64,000 nucleotides of DNA, from positions 868,001-932,000 of the forward strand of contig NZ_CP139247.1 in assembly GCF_034087045.1 (NCBI RefSeq), given 5' to 3'. This DNA comes from Chitinophaga sancti (GTDB taxonomy: Bacteria > Bacteroidota > Bacteroidia > Chitinophagales > Chitinophagaceae). The notes beneath the pieces were generated by a model that made no database searches, was not told the DNA's origin, and saw only the letters and a list, made by a program, of their open reading frames with translations. A program made the position numbers and the translations under genes. Shown here piece after piece: positions 43,471-52,683 of this stretch (position 1 is its first letter; each line of letters opens with the position of its first letter).

Positions 43471-45609
43471 ATGTACCGGTTTCTGCTCTCCCTGTATCTT
43501 TTGTGCCTCGGTCCGCTGCTGCTATCAGCACAAACCCTTATCGGACAATGGCAGTCATGGTTACCCTCCCTGCCAGCTATCTCTGTAGCCATGCAAGGAG
43601 ACAAGGTATATTACGCCACCAGTTCCGGGTTGTTTTCCCTGACCACTGGCGCCGAACAGGACATTACAAGATATAGTAAAGTGAATGGCCTCCACGATAT
43701 TGGCATCAGCACCATCTGTAGCAATGATAACGGAGTACTGATCGCTTACCGCAACAGCAACCTCGACTTTTTGAGTGGAAGTAACAGCTATAACCTACCC
43801 GATTTACAACGCAAACAAACCACTGAGGATAAGACGGTCTACCGGATTTATGCAGGTGGTACTAATGCCTACCTGTGTACTGGATTGGGGGTAGTGGTAG
43901 TCAATACGACAGTACCCGAAATAGCGGCTACCTACGCCATCGGTTCTGTATATGGTTTTACCATTTTGAATAATCAGTTGTATGCCGCTTCATCAGCGGG
44001 GGTGAAGACTGCGCCATTGACTGGCAGTAACCCTGCCGATTATAGGAACTGGTCTATCTTAGGGCAGTTGACTGATACAGTTGATAATATTGTTTCTTTT
44101 AATGGGCAGTTGATTTGTCAACAACATCAAAGCCTTTATATTTTGAATAACGGAACATGGATTCCCTACTACTCAGGCGCTACAAACATCGCCGTACAGG
44201 GTGACTACCTCACTGTTTCCAATGATACCAGTATTCTATATATAGGAAAAGACGGAAATGCCGGTCCCCCCATTCAAAATGCGTTATTAAAAGCGATCCG
44301 GCAAACGACGGGGAATAACCAGTATACCTGGGTGGCCGACTCCCTTTCAGGGTTACTGCAATATGATGGCCAGGAATTCTCTGACATCAGCCTCAATGGC
44401 CCGGCCAGTATACTCACCGGGCAGCTGCTGTTTTACAACAATACCCTGTACGCCCCTGTCGGAGGCGCTTCTGACAGCTGGGTAGCTAATAATAACACCG
44501 GCGTATACTATACTTATAATGGCGGGGAATGGCATCATTACACAGATACCCTTCATGACATTATCACCATGGCTCCTGATCCTACAGGAGATGGAATGTA
44601 TGCAGGCTCCTTTGGGGGAGGCCTGATTCATATAGCCGCCAACGGTACCCGTACCTACGCCCTGCAAGGACAAAAAATCAGTGGTCTTACCAACGATGCC
44701 TCCGGCAATCTCTGGATAGCCGTTTATGGGGCTACCTACAACCTGATATGTAAAAAACCGGATGGTACCTACCTTACCTTTCGCAGTACCTATGCACAAA
44801 GCGGCAATGCCATCAGCCAACTGGTCGCAGATGATGCCGGGCAAATATGGATCGTATCTCCACAAAGCAACGGCCTCTTTGTATACAATACACTTACTAA
44901 TGAATGGAAACAATTCAGACAGGGGAGTGGGCTGGGCAACCTGCCATCCAATGATGTATACTGTATAGCAAAAGATAAGAATGGTAGTTTCTGGGTGGGA
45001 ACAGGCACCGGTATCGGCGTGATAGGATGTAGCACTTGCGATGCCGCCTGGCCGATCATTCAGCAGGACAATTTTGCCGGCTACCTTTTCCAGGATGAAC
45101 AGGTGACGGCTATTGCCGTAGATGGCGCCAACCGTAAATGGGTAGGTACGCACAATGGTGCATGGCTTGTGAATGAAGACGGCACCAGCATCGAAGAAAA
45201 CTTTACTACCGACAATAGCCCTCTACCCGGCAACCGCATTTATAGTATCACTATCCATCCCACTACCGGCGAGGTGTATTTTGCTACCGATCAGGGGTTG
45301 ATGTCGTACAGAGGCACTGCCACCGAAGGCAATACTATGAGCAAAGATTCCGTACTGGTATTTCCAAACCCTGTAACACATGACTATAGCGGCAATATTG
45401 CCATCAATGGTTTAGCTGAGAATACATTAGTGAAGATTACCGATATCAGCGGCAGAGTGGTATATCAAACGTGGACTAAAGGTGGACTTGCATTATGGAA
45501 TGGGTTGGATTATACAGGTCACAGACCACAGACAGGCGTTTACCTTATATTTGCTTCTAATACTACGAAGGGAGAACATCTTGTAACGAAGATAGTGTTT
45601 ATTAATTAG
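43471..45609 (+). CDS. porZ: PorZ-like beta-propeller protein with T9SS sorting domain
   Basis: A 712-residue exported protein: signal peptide (1-20, ending LSA-Q), a repeated beta-propeller (two-component-regulator-like repeats such as GLTNDASGNLWIAVYG and LPSNDVYCIAKDKNGSFWVGT), and a C-terminal type IX sorting domain (VFPNPVTHDYSGNIAINGL...DISGRVVYQTW...GVYLI...KIVFIN). The N-terminus (QSWLPSLPAISVAMQGDKVYYATSSGLF) resembles PorZ, the surface component that delivers anionic LPS to the T9SS sortase. The gldKLMN genes of the same machine are also in this window. Confidence 0.87.
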   Translation: MYRFLLSLYLLCLGPLLLSAQTLIGQWQSWLPSLPAISVAMQGDKVYYATSSGLFSLTTGAEQDITRYSKVNGLHDIGISTICSNDNGVLIAYRNSNLDFLSGSNSYNLPDLQRKQTTEDKTVYRIYAGGTNAYLCTGLGVVVVNTTVPEIAATYAIGSVYGFTILNNQLYAASSAGVKTAPLTGSNPADYRNWSILGQLTDTVDNIVSFNGQLICQQHQSLYILNNGTWIPYYSGATNIAVQGDYLTVSNDTSILYIGKDGNAGPPIQNALLKAIRQTTGNNQYTWVADSLSGLLQYDGQEFSDISLNGPASILTGQLLFYNNTLYAPVGGASDSWVANNNTGVYYTYNGGEWHHYTDTLHDIITMAPDPTGDGMYAGSFGGGLIHIAANGTRTYALQGQKISGLTNDASGNLWIAVYGATYNLICKKPDGTYLTFRSTYAQSGNAISQLVADDAGQIWIVSPQSNGLFVYNTLTNEWKQFRQGSGLGNLPSNDVYCIAKDKNGSFWVGTGTGIGVIGCSTCDAAWPIIQQDNFAGYLFQDEQVTAIAVDGANRKWVGTHNGAWLVNEDGTSIEENFTTDNSPLPGNRIYSITIHPTTGEVYFATDQGLMSYRGTATEGNTMSKDSVLVFPNPVTHDYSGNIAINGLAENTLVKITDISGRVVYQTWTKGGLALWNGLDYTGHRPQTGVYLIFASNTTKGEHLVTKIVFIN

Positions 45610-45611
45610 CC

Positions 45612-45619
45612 TATTTTTG
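45612..45619 (+). promoter_or_regulatory. Bacteroidota -7 promoter element, near-leaderless
   Basis: TATTTTTG, exact match, ending 7 bp before the recO ATG and 3 bp after the porZ-like stop. Predicts a leader of only a few bases. Confidence 0.5.
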
Positions 45620-45626
45620 CATTGTA

Positions 45627-46358
45627 ATGTTACACAAAACACGTGGTATAGTCCTCAGAACGGTTAAGTATGGCGAAACCAGCGCCATTGTGACCATCTT
45701 TACAGAGCTGTTTGGTATCCAGTCTTATATGGTCAATGGCGTTCGCTCTTCGAAGCCTGCAGCCAAAGGCAACCTGTTTCAGCCAGGTAATATACTTGAA
45801 CTTGTGGTGTATCATTATGAGCAGAAAACCATTCAGCGTATTTCTGAATTTAAGCTGGGCTATATCTGCACTTCTCTGCACTTCAATATCGTAAAGAATA
45901 CTGTTGCGCTCTATCTCATTGAACTATTACAAAAAAGCCTGAAGCAACCGGAACAACACCTGGAGCTTTATTACTTTGCCGAAACAGCTCTGGCGGCACT
46001 CGATCAGGCACCATTAGGTGTTGCAGCAAATATACCTTTGTATTTTACTTTGAAACTGGCAGAACAACTGGGTTTCCGCCTGAATGGAAGGTATTCTGAA
46101 TATGCCCCGTTTCTCGACTTACAGGAAGGCTCATTTACAGATCTGCCGCCACACCATAACAACTATCTGGATGCTGCGAATAGTGAAATCACAGACAGGC
46201 TATTCCAATGCCAGGCATGGGAGCAACTGGGTGAAATAGTGATGAATAAAGATAAAAGAAGAAAATTACTGTATGCTTACCTGGACTTCTTCAAGCTACA
46301 TATGCCTGACTTCCAGGAGATGAATTCTCCGCCTATTTTGCACGAGATTCTTGATTAA
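45627..46358 (+). CDS. recO: DNA repair protein RecO
   Basis: A 243-residue RecO, which loads RecA with RecF/RecR during recombinational repair. The N-terminal OB fold is at about 1-75 (MLHKTRGIVLRTVKYGETSAIVTIFTELFGIQSYMVNG), followed by the helical domain; the C-terminal zinc-finger cysteines of some RecO proteins are absent, as often in Bacteroidota. It overlaps the convergent lpxH-like gene by 26 bp at the 3' ends. Confidence 0.93.
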   Translation: MLHKTRGIVLRTVKYGETSAIVTIFTELFGIQSYMVNGVRSSKPAAKGNLFQPGNILELVVYHYEQKTIQRISEFKLGYICTSLHFNIVKNTVALYLIELLQKSLKQPEQHLELYYFAETALAALDQAPLGVAANIPLYFTLKLAEQLGFRLNGRYSEYAPFLDLQEGSFTDLPPHHNNYLDAANSEITDRLFQCQAWEQLGEIVMNKDKRRKLLYAYLDFFKLHMPDFQEMNSPPILHEILD

Positions 46359-47121
46359 CATACTTCAGGGTTGTGGTCGTACCATCGAACTCCGCATACG
46401 TGAAGTAACGTAGCCAGTCTCCAAGATTGATATAGTGACTGTTGGGTCCTATCTCCAGATCTAAAGGCAGGTGACGATGACCGAATATCAAGTAGTCGTA
46501 GTGGGTCGTTTTTAAAATGTCTTTGCTATATACTGCCAGCCACTCATTCTCTTCTCCAAGGAATTTTTCTTCATGCTCTCCACCGGTAGCCGCGCGGCTT
46601 TTTCGGCTGAAGTAGTTAGCGAGTCCAATACCCCATGATGGATGAATAAGGGAAAATAACCAGCGGCACACAGGATTACGGAACACCTTTTTCAGCATCT
46701 TGTAACCATGATCGCCGGGACCTAAACCATCTCCATGACCAATGTAAAATTGCTTGCCTGCAATGTCGTAAGTCTGTGGTTCGTAATAGACCGGAATATC
46801 CAGTTCATCTTCGAAATAGCCATTCATCCACATATCATGATTCCCAATGAATACTGAGATGCCAATACCATTGTCACGCAGTTCTGCCAGCTTCCCCAAC
46901 AGGCGGGTATAACCTTTAGGAATCACCTCCCTGTACTCAAACCAGAAATCGAAGAGATCACCTACGAGAAAGATATGGCCGGCATCTTTAGACACTTCAT
47001 TCAACCATGCTACGATCTTACGCTCCCGATCCCTGCTGCGTACCATATCTGGTGCACCCAGGTGAAAGTCTGAAGCGAAATAAACACGTTTGCCAGCCGG
47101 AAGTTGAATTTGATGATGCAT
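46333..47121 (-). CDS. lpxH: UDP-2,3-diacylglucosamine diphosphatase (LpxH-like)
   Basis: A 262-residue calcineurin-like phosphoesterase with all five metallophosphatase motifs: SDFHLG (17-22), GDLFDFW (54-60), GNHDMW (about 94), IGHGDG, FGHRH. Length and sequence match LpxH-type enzymes that hydrolyse UDP-2,3-diacylglucosamine to lipid X in lipid A synthesis, on the inner face of the membrane. A different phosphoesterase substrate cannot be excluded. Its 3' end overlaps recO on the opposite strand. Confidence 0.85.
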   Translation of the reverse strand: MHHQIQLPAGKRVYFASDFHLGAPDMVRSRDRERKIVAWLNEVSKDAGHIFLVGDLFDFWFEYREVIPKGYTRLLGKLAELRDNGIGISVFIGNHDMWMNGYFEDELDIPVYYEPQTYDIAGKQFYIGHGDGLGPGDHGYKMLKKVFRNPVCRWLFSLIHPSWGIGLANYFSRKSRAATGGEHEEKFLGEENEWLAVYSKDILKTTHYDYLIFGHRHLPLDLEIGPNSHYINLGDWLRYFTYAEFDGTTTTLKYVNQESRAK

Positions 47122-47163
47122 GAGCCTTTTAATTGCGCGTGCAAAGATGAAGAAAAATTGTGA

Positions 47164-47598
47164 TTACCTGATACCAGCCTCCTGTACGGCAGTTTCGATA
47201 TCGGTGATATCTGCCTTTACCGGATCATTGTAGCTGTCGAACAGGAAGACTTCCCAGGCATATTTTTCATGCATGAGGTTGATGTCTACGTCTTCGCCAT
47301 TCTTCTTGTGAAACTTCAGTTTCAGCTTAGAGGTACTGATGATCTTTACACCCAGTTTAGCGAGGTAAGCACTGTCTGCTACCAGGGCTGCATTGTTGGA
47401 TTGTTCCATAGCAGCAAACGAGTTCTTGTTGAACGTATTTTTCAGGTAGGTCAGTTTATCGCCTGCGGGATGGAAAATAACGGCACAGGTATCGGTAATG
47501 ATGAGAGTGGTGGTAGAATCTTTAAAGTTACCACTCCCTCCACTACCACAGGAGGCGCACATGACGATGATGGAAATAAAAAACAGTAACCGTGTCAC
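47164..47598 (-). CDS. Predicted lipoprotein of unknown function (144 aa)
   Basis: Signal peptide MTRLLFFISIIVMCASC with the lipobox cysteine at 17, then a Gly/Ser spacer (GSGGSGNF) and a mixed alpha/beta mature part of about 120 residues (TLIITDTCAVIFHPAGDKLTYL...KLKLKFHKKNGEDVDINL). No known domain recognised. It lies between LUD and lpxH-like genes on the same strand, with a hairpin (47619-47645) before it, so it may be a separate unit. Confidence 0.75.
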   Translation of the reverse strand: MTRLLFFISIIVMCASCGSGGSGNFKDSTTTLIITDTCAVIFHPAGDKLTYLKNTFNKNSFAAMEQSNNAALVADSAYLAKLGVKIISTSKLKLKFHKKNGEDVDINLMHEKYAWEVFLFDSYNDPVKADITDIETAVQEAGIR

Positions 47599-47618
47599 TT
47601 GCTTGATTATTTAAAAGA

Positions 47619-47645
47619 ACAGCGCATGACGAGGTCACGCGCTGT
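47619..47645 (-). terminator. Hairpin after the LUD gene
   Basis: ACAGCGC (47619-47625) pairs with GCGCTGT (47639-47645); on the minus strand TTCTTTT follows. Probably ends the rsfS-ftsH-LUD operon. Confidence 0.6.
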
Positions 47646-47671
47646 ACGAATATTGTTAACTGATAATTGAC

Positions 47672-48307
47672 TTATTCATCTACCAGAAATACATACACTT
47701 CTTTCGGACCATGTATACCTACTACCAGTGTTTTCTCAATGTCTGCCGTGCGGCTTGGACCAGAGGCAAAGTGAATAGAGGAGGGGAGGTTTCCCTGATA
47801 TTTCTCCTTCATTCTTGCGATGGCATCTTTCAGGTCAAACACCAGCTGATGAGTATAAGCGATCACCAAATGTACAGGTGTATATACTGACAGTGCTCTT
47901 CCTGAAGGCTGTGCTGCGCTGAGTACGATAGTACCTGTGCGGGCTACCAGCATTTCGCAGTCAGTGATGGCTGCGTTGGCAGAGTGCATATCACCTTTGT
48001 TCAGGCCAGACAGTTGATTCAGCTGCAGATCTTTGATCAGTGACGGGGTCTGGCAGATGATATCTGACCATTCCCTGGTGACGGCCAGTGCCTGCAGGTT
48101 TTCCAGCAGTTCGGCCTTACTGGTACAAAAAACGAATTTGCCCTGCAAGCGGGCAAATTCTTCTGCAAATTTCATTTCCAGTCCTTCATGTTCCTTCACG
48201 AAGACAGAGTTGTTGCCCTCCGAGTTAGGGAAGGGCAACGGCACCGACTGGCTTAATGCATTTCTTACTCTTTTGAGAATATTTTCCTTGGCAGGAGATA
48301 CTTTCAT
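47672..48307 (-). CDS. LUD-domain protein (LutC/YkgG-like)
   Basis: A 211-residue LUD-domain protein of the LutC/YkgG type. Typical sequences are LVARTGTIVLSAAQPSGRALSVYTPVHLVIA and FASGPSRTADIEKTLVVGIHGPKEVYVFLVD. In Bacillus, LutC belongs to a lactate-oxidation complex, but here no LutA/LutB genes adjoin; instead the gene follows ftsH by 6 bp, an arrangement seen in many Bacteroidota whose meaning is unclear. Confidence 0.9.
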   Translation of the reverse strand: MKVSPAKENILKRVRNALSQSVPLPFPNSEGNNSVFVKEHEGLEMKFAEEFARLQGKFVFCTSKAELLENLQALAVTREWSDIICQTPSLIKDLQLNQLSGLNKGDMHSANAAITDCEMLVARTGTIVLSAAQPSGRALSVYTPVHLVIAYTHQLVFDLKDAIARMKEKYQGNLPSSIHFASGPSRTADIEKTLVVGIHGPKEVYVFLVDE

Positions 48308-48313
48308 ATCAAC

Positions 48314-50338
48314 TTACGCATTAGCAGTAGCTGGTGAAGGATTGATCAGATCACTAGGATGCACACCGTCAGTTGTCATACCTTCGTGAGCAGCCAGGTG
48401 CTCTCTGTGTACATCGTAAGGACGTCTGCCGATCAGTCTTTCCAGATCTGCCTGGTACAATACTTCTTTTTTAAGCAGTTCACCAGCCAGCACTCTTACA
48501 TTGTCGATTTTATCAGACAATAGCGCTTTGGTACGCTGGTAAGCTTTTTCGATCAGGGCACGTACTTCTTCGTCAATCATTTTTGCCGTCTCTTCAGAGT
48601 AAGGCTTGGTGAAAGACTGATCACTGTTTGGATCGTAGAAGGATACGTTACCAACTTTATCGTTCATACCATATACGGTTACCATTGCATAGGCCATACG
48701 GGTGATCACCTGCAGGTCATTCTGGGCACCGGTTGATACTTTACCGAATACGATGTCTTCTACTGCGCGGCCACCCAGGGTCATACAGATATCGTCCATC
48801 AGCTGTTCGGTGTTATAGAGGTATTGTTCTTTCGGTAAGTATTGTGCATATCCAAGTGCAGCTACACCACGGGGAACGATTGTTACTTTCACCAGCGGAT
48901 TAGCATGCTCCAGGTACCAGCCACAAATAGCGTGACCTGCTTCATGGTATGCGATAATCTCTTTCTCTTCGGGAGAGATGATCTTGTTTTTCTTTTCCAG
49001 ACCACCGATTACCCTGTCTACGGCATCGTTAAAGTCATCCATTTCTACTTCCGTCTTGCCTTTACGGGCAGCGATCAGGGCTGCTTCGTTACATACGTTG
49101 GCAATATCGGCGCCGGCAAAACCCGGAGTCATGGAAGCCAGTTTCTTGATATCGAGGATTGGAGAAGTCTTGATTGGTTTCAGATGCACATCGAAGATCG
49201 CCTCACGACCAGCCAGATCCGGCTTATCGATAGAGATCTGACGGTCAAAACGTCCTGGACGCAGCAGCGCACTATCCAGTACATCCGGACGGTTGGTAGC
49301 AGCGAGGATGATAATACCACTGTCGGTACCGAAACCATCCATTTCTACCAGCAGTTGGTTGAGGGTGTTTTCACGCTCATCGTTGCTCATCATTACGTTT
49401 TTACCTCTGGCACGACCGATCGCATCAATTTCATCGATGAAGATGATACATGGTGCTTTTTCACGGGCTTGTTTGAACAGGTCACGTACACGGCTGGCAC
49501 CCACACCCACGAACAGTTCTACGAAGTCAGAACCGGACATAGAGAAGAATGGTACCTGTGCTTCACCTGCCATTGCTTTGGCCAGCAGGGTCTTACCAGT
49601 ACCCGGAGGGCCTACCAGTAGTGCACCCTTTGGTATTTTACCGCCGAGGGCGGTGTATTTTTTCGGATTCTTCAGGAAGTCTACGATTTCCATTACTTCT
49701 ACCTTTGCTTCGTCGAGACCGGCTACATCACTAAAGGTGATGTTGACACGGGTACCCTTGTCGAAGAGGGTTGCTTTGGACTTTCCGATATTGAAGATGC
49801 CGCCTGGGCCACCACTGCCACCGGCAGGTCCACCCATTTTACGCATCAGCAGGATCCAGAGGCCAATAAGCAGTACCAATGGTAACAGTAATTGAATGAA
49901 GGGTTCAAACCAACCCTGCCTGTCTTCGTAGGTAACTTTCACCTGGTCTTCCAGTGGGGTATTGGCCTGTGCCTTGTCCATATCAGTCTTGAAGCTTTCT
50001 TCACTACCGATAGTAAAACGGTAATGAGGACCCTGGTTCACACGCCCCAGGTTGCCTTTAGATACTTTGTCAAATTTGGGTTCATTAAGACGGTCTCTCT
50101 TTATGTAAACCTCTACTGATTTCTTATTTACAACCACCAGCTTATCTACATCACCTGGTTTCAGGTAATCCAGCTGGAATTCCTGCCAGCTTATATCCCT
50201 GGGCGGTGGGTTAAAGGGAAACCAGTTCATTGCCAGCAGGGCAATACCTATAAAGGCATAGACCCAGTATATATTGAACTTTGGTCCTTTTTTAGGCGAT
50301 TTGTCTGACCCCTTGTTGAAGTTGTTGCCTCTTTCCAT
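48314..50338 (-). CDS. ftsH: ATP-dependent zinc metalloprotease FtsH
   Basis: A 674-residue membrane-anchored AAA+ protease that degrades membrane and short-lived cytosolic proteins. Membrane segments at about 23-40 and 147-165; Walker A GPPGTGKT (243-250), Walker [12 protein letters not shown] (D302-D305), SRH arginines near ATNRPDVLD...RPGRFDR, and the zinc site HEAGH (465-469). The C-terminus is short and Ala/Pro-rich. Middle gene of the rsfS-ftsH-LUD operon. Confidence 0.97.
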   Translation of the reverse strand: MERGNNFNKGSDKSPKKGPKFNIYWVYAFIGIALLAMNWFPFNPPPRDISWQEFQLDYLKPGDVDKLVVVNKKSVEVYIKRDRLNEPKFDKVSKGNLGRVNQGPHYRFTIGSEESFKTDMDKAQANTPLEDQVKVTYEDRQGWFEPFIQLLLPLVLLIGLWILLMRKMGGPAGGSGGPGGIFNIGKSKATLFDKGTRVNITFSDVAGLDEAKVEVMEIVDFLKNPKKYTALGGKIPKGALLVGPPGTGKTLLAKAMAGEAQVPFFSMSGSDFVELFVGVGASRVRDLFKQAREKAPCIIFIDEIDAIGRARGKNVMMSNDERENTLNQLLVEMDGFGTDSGIIILAATNRPDVLDSALLRPGRFDRQISIDKPDLAGREAIFDVHLKPIKTSPILDIKKLASMTPGFAGADIANVCNEAALIAARKGKTEVEMDDFNDAVDRVIGGLEKKNKIISPEEKEIIAYHEAGHAICGWYLEHANPLVKVTIVPRGVAALGYAQYLPKEQYLYNTEQLMDDICMTLGGRAVEDIVFGKVSTGAQNDLQVITRMAYAMVTVYGMNDKVGNVSFYDPNSDQSFTKPYSEETAKMIDEEVRALIEKAYQRTKALLSDKIDNVRVLAGELLKKEVLYQADLERLIGRRPYDVHREHLAAHEGMTTDGVHPSDLINPSPATANA

Positions 50339-50382
50339 AATCTTTCGCTCCTTTACGGATGTCGGGTAATAGTTAAAAGTTA

Positions 50383-50790
50383 TTAGTTAGTCTCATTATG
50401 CTCCATTCGTTCGGCATCACTCCACATATCTTCCAGGCCATAAAATCGCCTGGTTTCCGGTTGGAATACATGCACCACAACATTCACATAATCTACAAGA
50501 ATCCATTGTTGTGCGGTAAAACCCTCATGTTTGTAAGGGGTTTCTCCTGTATGCTTTTGCACCTGATCTTCCACGAAGTCAGCAATAGCCCGCACCTGTG
50601 TGTTGGAGTTAGCCTCACATATAACAAAGAAATCAGCCACAGCTTCAGGAATCTGGCGCAGATCCAGGGAAACTATGTTTTCTCCCTTTTTTTCCTGGAT
50701 GGCCTTGATGATGGTGGAAAAAATCTCGCTTTCTCTACTCAGGCGCGTAAGCGCTTTCTTTCTCGTACTCAGAACGGTTAAGGGTGCCAA
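50383..50790 (-). CDS. rsfS: Ribosome silencing factor RsfS
   Basis: A 135-residue RsfS/YbeB protein that binds uL14 and prevents subunit joining when nutrients are short. The core from about 22 on is typical: IIKAIQEKKGENIVSLDLRQI, ADFFVICEANSNTQVRAIADFVED and HEGFTAQQWILVDYVNVVVHVF. First gene of the leftward operon with ftsH (44 bp on). Divergent from birA. Confidence 0.95.
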   Translation of the reverse strand: MAPLTVLSTRKKALTRLSRESEIFSTIIKAIQEKKGENIVSLDLRQIPEAVADFFVICEANSNTQVRAIADFVEDQVQKHTGETPYKHEGFTAQQWILVDYVNVVVHVFQPETRRFYGLEDMWSDAERMEHNETN

Positions 50791-50826
50791 TAAAATCTCT
50801 TTTGGTTAAAAATAAACTTTAATTGT

Positions 50827-50834
50827 CAAAATTA
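50827..50834 (-). promoter_or_regulatory. Bacteroidota -7 promoter element for rsfS-ftsH-LUD
   Basis: Reads TAATTTTG on the minus strand, an exact match, 36 bp before the rsfS ATG. Confidence 0.5.
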
Positions 50835-51037
50835 CTAAACAAGCCTGAAATAACGCCGGAATAAAACGAAGGCACCTCAAGGTGATGATCGGACGTTTAC
50901 CGGGTGTTAATGCTTAAGAACCACTGACTTGCTATGGCTTTCGGCAGCTTGGCATGAGGCCGTTTTTATGACTGTTAAGGAAAAGATAAAATGATTTACA
51001 TTGCCTTTTCAAAAATAAAACAATCCATTTCTTTTCT

Positions 51038-51781
51038 ATGACAGGACAGCCTTTCTTCATCTTAGATTCAGTAGACAGCACCAATAACTATGCCATGGAG
51101 CAGGTAAATACGGGCCTGGTGACATCCGGTACAGCCTGGTTTGCAATGGAACAAACTGCGGGAAAAGGACAGCGTGGAAAGCAATGGTCATCGCCCAAAG
51201 GTGAAAACATCGCTCTGACGATAGCGCTACAACCCACTATGCTACCACTTTCCAGGCAGTTTTTGCTGAGCGCGGCAGTAGCACTCGGTGCTGCCGATTT
51301 CTTTGCAAAATATGCTGGTGATGAGACAGCTATTAAATGGAGTAATGATATTTATTGGCGTGACAGAAAGGCAGCAGGTATTTTGATTGAAAATGTACTA
51401 CGTGGCAATACATGGCAATATGCCATAACAGGTATCGGGTTCAACATCAATCAGGCTTCTTTCCCGCCACATTTACCGAATCCGGTGTCACTCAAACAAA
51501 TAACCGGGAAGAATTGGGATTCAGTAGAGTTAGCTCAGGATCTGTGCACGTTTCTGCACAAGAGATTTGAACAAATACACCCTGCTCATTATAATGATTT
51601 GCTGGAAGAATATAAGAGCAAACTGGTACGTATGAACAAACCCGGCCTTTATCGCAAGGATGGGGAGATTTTCGAAGGCATCATCAGAAATGTACTGCCA
51701 GATGGAAAATTATGCCTTGAAAAAGCAGGAAATATCTTAGAGCTCGGATTTGGGGAGATCGAATTTATTTTTCCTAAGTGA
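51038..51781 (+). CDS. birA: Biotin--[acetyl-CoA-carboxylase] ligase
   Basis: A 247-residue biotin protein ligase that attaches biotin to carboxylase carrier domains. Motifs: DSVDSTNNYA (7-16), the biotin/ATP loop GKGQRGKQWSSPKGENIALT, and KWSNDIYWRDRKAAGILIE. No N-terminal DNA-binding domain is present, so it is a class I enzyme and not the biotin repressor. Divergent from the rsfS operon. Confidence 0.94.
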   Translation: MTGQPFFILDSVDSTNNYAMEQVNTGLVTSGTAWFAMEQTAGKGQRGKQWSSPKGENIALTIALQPTMLPLSRQFLLSAAVALGAADFFAKYAGDETAIKWSNDIYWRDRKAAGILIENVLRGNTWQYAITGIGFNINQASFPPHLPNPVSLKQITGKNWDSVELAQDLCTFLHKRFEQIHPAHYNDLLEEYKSKLVRMNKPGLYRKDGEIFEGIIRNVLPDGKLCLEKAGNILELGFGEIEFIFPK

Positions 51782-51819
51782 TATGTCCGGTTTTGGTTGT
51801 AGCGAACACTTAAAATGAT

Positions 51820-51882
51820 ACGGATTACGTGCCGCGGTCATATTTAAGAATATAGGTTGGATGACGGGGTCACGTAATCCGT
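51820..51882. repeat. Long imperfect inverted repeat downstream of birA
   Basis: Arms 51820-51841 and 51861-51882: the outer 12 bases (ACGGATTACGTG / CACGTAATCCGT) pair perfectly, the inner 10 with about three or four mismatches. 38 bp after the birA stop, with no T run. It could be a transcript 3' end or a small decayed element. Confidence 0.65.
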
Positions 51883-52152
51883 TATAATATCTTGTTTACT
51901 GCAGGGCGGGTAGCTGGTTGTTGTTTCATAGCAGTTCATCAAAAAGCCAGATGAAAACAAGATTTTGGTTGATAAAGTGTAGGACTAAATTGTGAAAACT
52001 TTGTTAAATTATCAAATTAAAAAATGCAACCGGGAAACATATAATTTTAATTGCTAACTGTTTATATCTTATTTACTATCATTAAAAGGAAAGGATAGGT
52101 AGCAATTTTTGCCGGATTCCGACTGGCGATCTTTCGCTGGTTTTACTGTATG

Positions 52153-52331
52153 TTCAATGCCACCACTTTCAAAACTCCTGCGAAAAGTACATTGGCTGTT
52201 CACTTCGCTCAGCATATCCCTGCGGGACATTTATCAGTGCTACCAGACGTGGCTTTGAAGAGCATGCGAACTTTACACACTTTTTCAAAAGTCAGACCGG
52301 GCATACGCCCCTTACTTTCAGAATGAAATAA
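52153..52331 (+). pseudogene. Remnant of an AraC-family regulator gene
   Basis: From 52227 to the TAA at 52329-52331 one frame reads TFISATRRGFEEHANFTHFF followed by KSQTGHTPLTFRMK-stop, the last two helices of an AraC-type DNA-binding domain (GF...FTHFFKxxTGxTPxxFR). A different frame just upstream (52153 on) reads FNATTFKTPAKSTLAVHF, which resembles the region preceding the AraC domain in Bacteroidota regulators. The part between and the rest of the gene are missing, so this is a deleted and frameshifted relic. It ends one base before the convergent SUI1-type gene. Confidence 0.7.
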
Positions 52332-52332
52332 G

Positions 52333-52668
52333 TTATTTGGCTTTATACCCCCAATCCTGCAACCATTTGATCACTTTCTCTTTGTAATCACCCTGGATCA
52401 GGATCTGCCCATCTTTTGCACTGCCACCGGTGCCACATTTTGTTTTAAGGTCCTTGCCCAGTTTTTGCAGGTCTTCATCTTTCCCTACAAAGCCATCTAC
52501 CAGCGTCACTACTTTTCCTGCACGCTGCTTCGTATCTAGTTTTACACGTAACTGTTGCTGAGCAGGAGGGAGGGTGTTCATTTCTGACTGCTCCTCACTA
52601 AAGGCTGGTGTAAAATTGGGATCTGTGGAATAAACGATCCCGCCGCCGCTATTTCTCTTTTTGGACAT
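52333..52668 (-). CDS. SUI1/eIF1-like translation factor (YciH family)
   Basis: A 111-residue protein: an unstructured, polar N-terminus (MSKKRNSGGGIVYSTDPNF) followed by the SUI1 domain (about 40-110) with KQRAGKVVTLVDGFVG, LGKDLKTKCGTGGSAKDGQILIQGDY and IKWLQDWGYKAK. The bacterial YciH family is related to eukaryotic eIF1 and thought to affect start selection under stress, but it is not essential. Precedes the lipid kinase gene's 3' side by 15 bp on the same strand. Confidence 0.93.
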   Translation of the reverse strand: MSKKRNSGGGIVYSTDPNFTPAFSEEQSEMNTLPPAQQQLRVKLDTKQRAGKVVTLVDGFVGKDEDLQKLGKDLKTKCGTGGSAKDGQILIQGDYKEKVIKWLQDWGYKAK

Positions 52669-52683
52669 ACTACTAATTTTAAA

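Noticed and set aside
46333..46358. 26-bp overlap of recO and the lpxH-like gene as a possible annotation error
   Set aside because: Both C-termini are of normal length and convergent 3' overlaps of this size are common.
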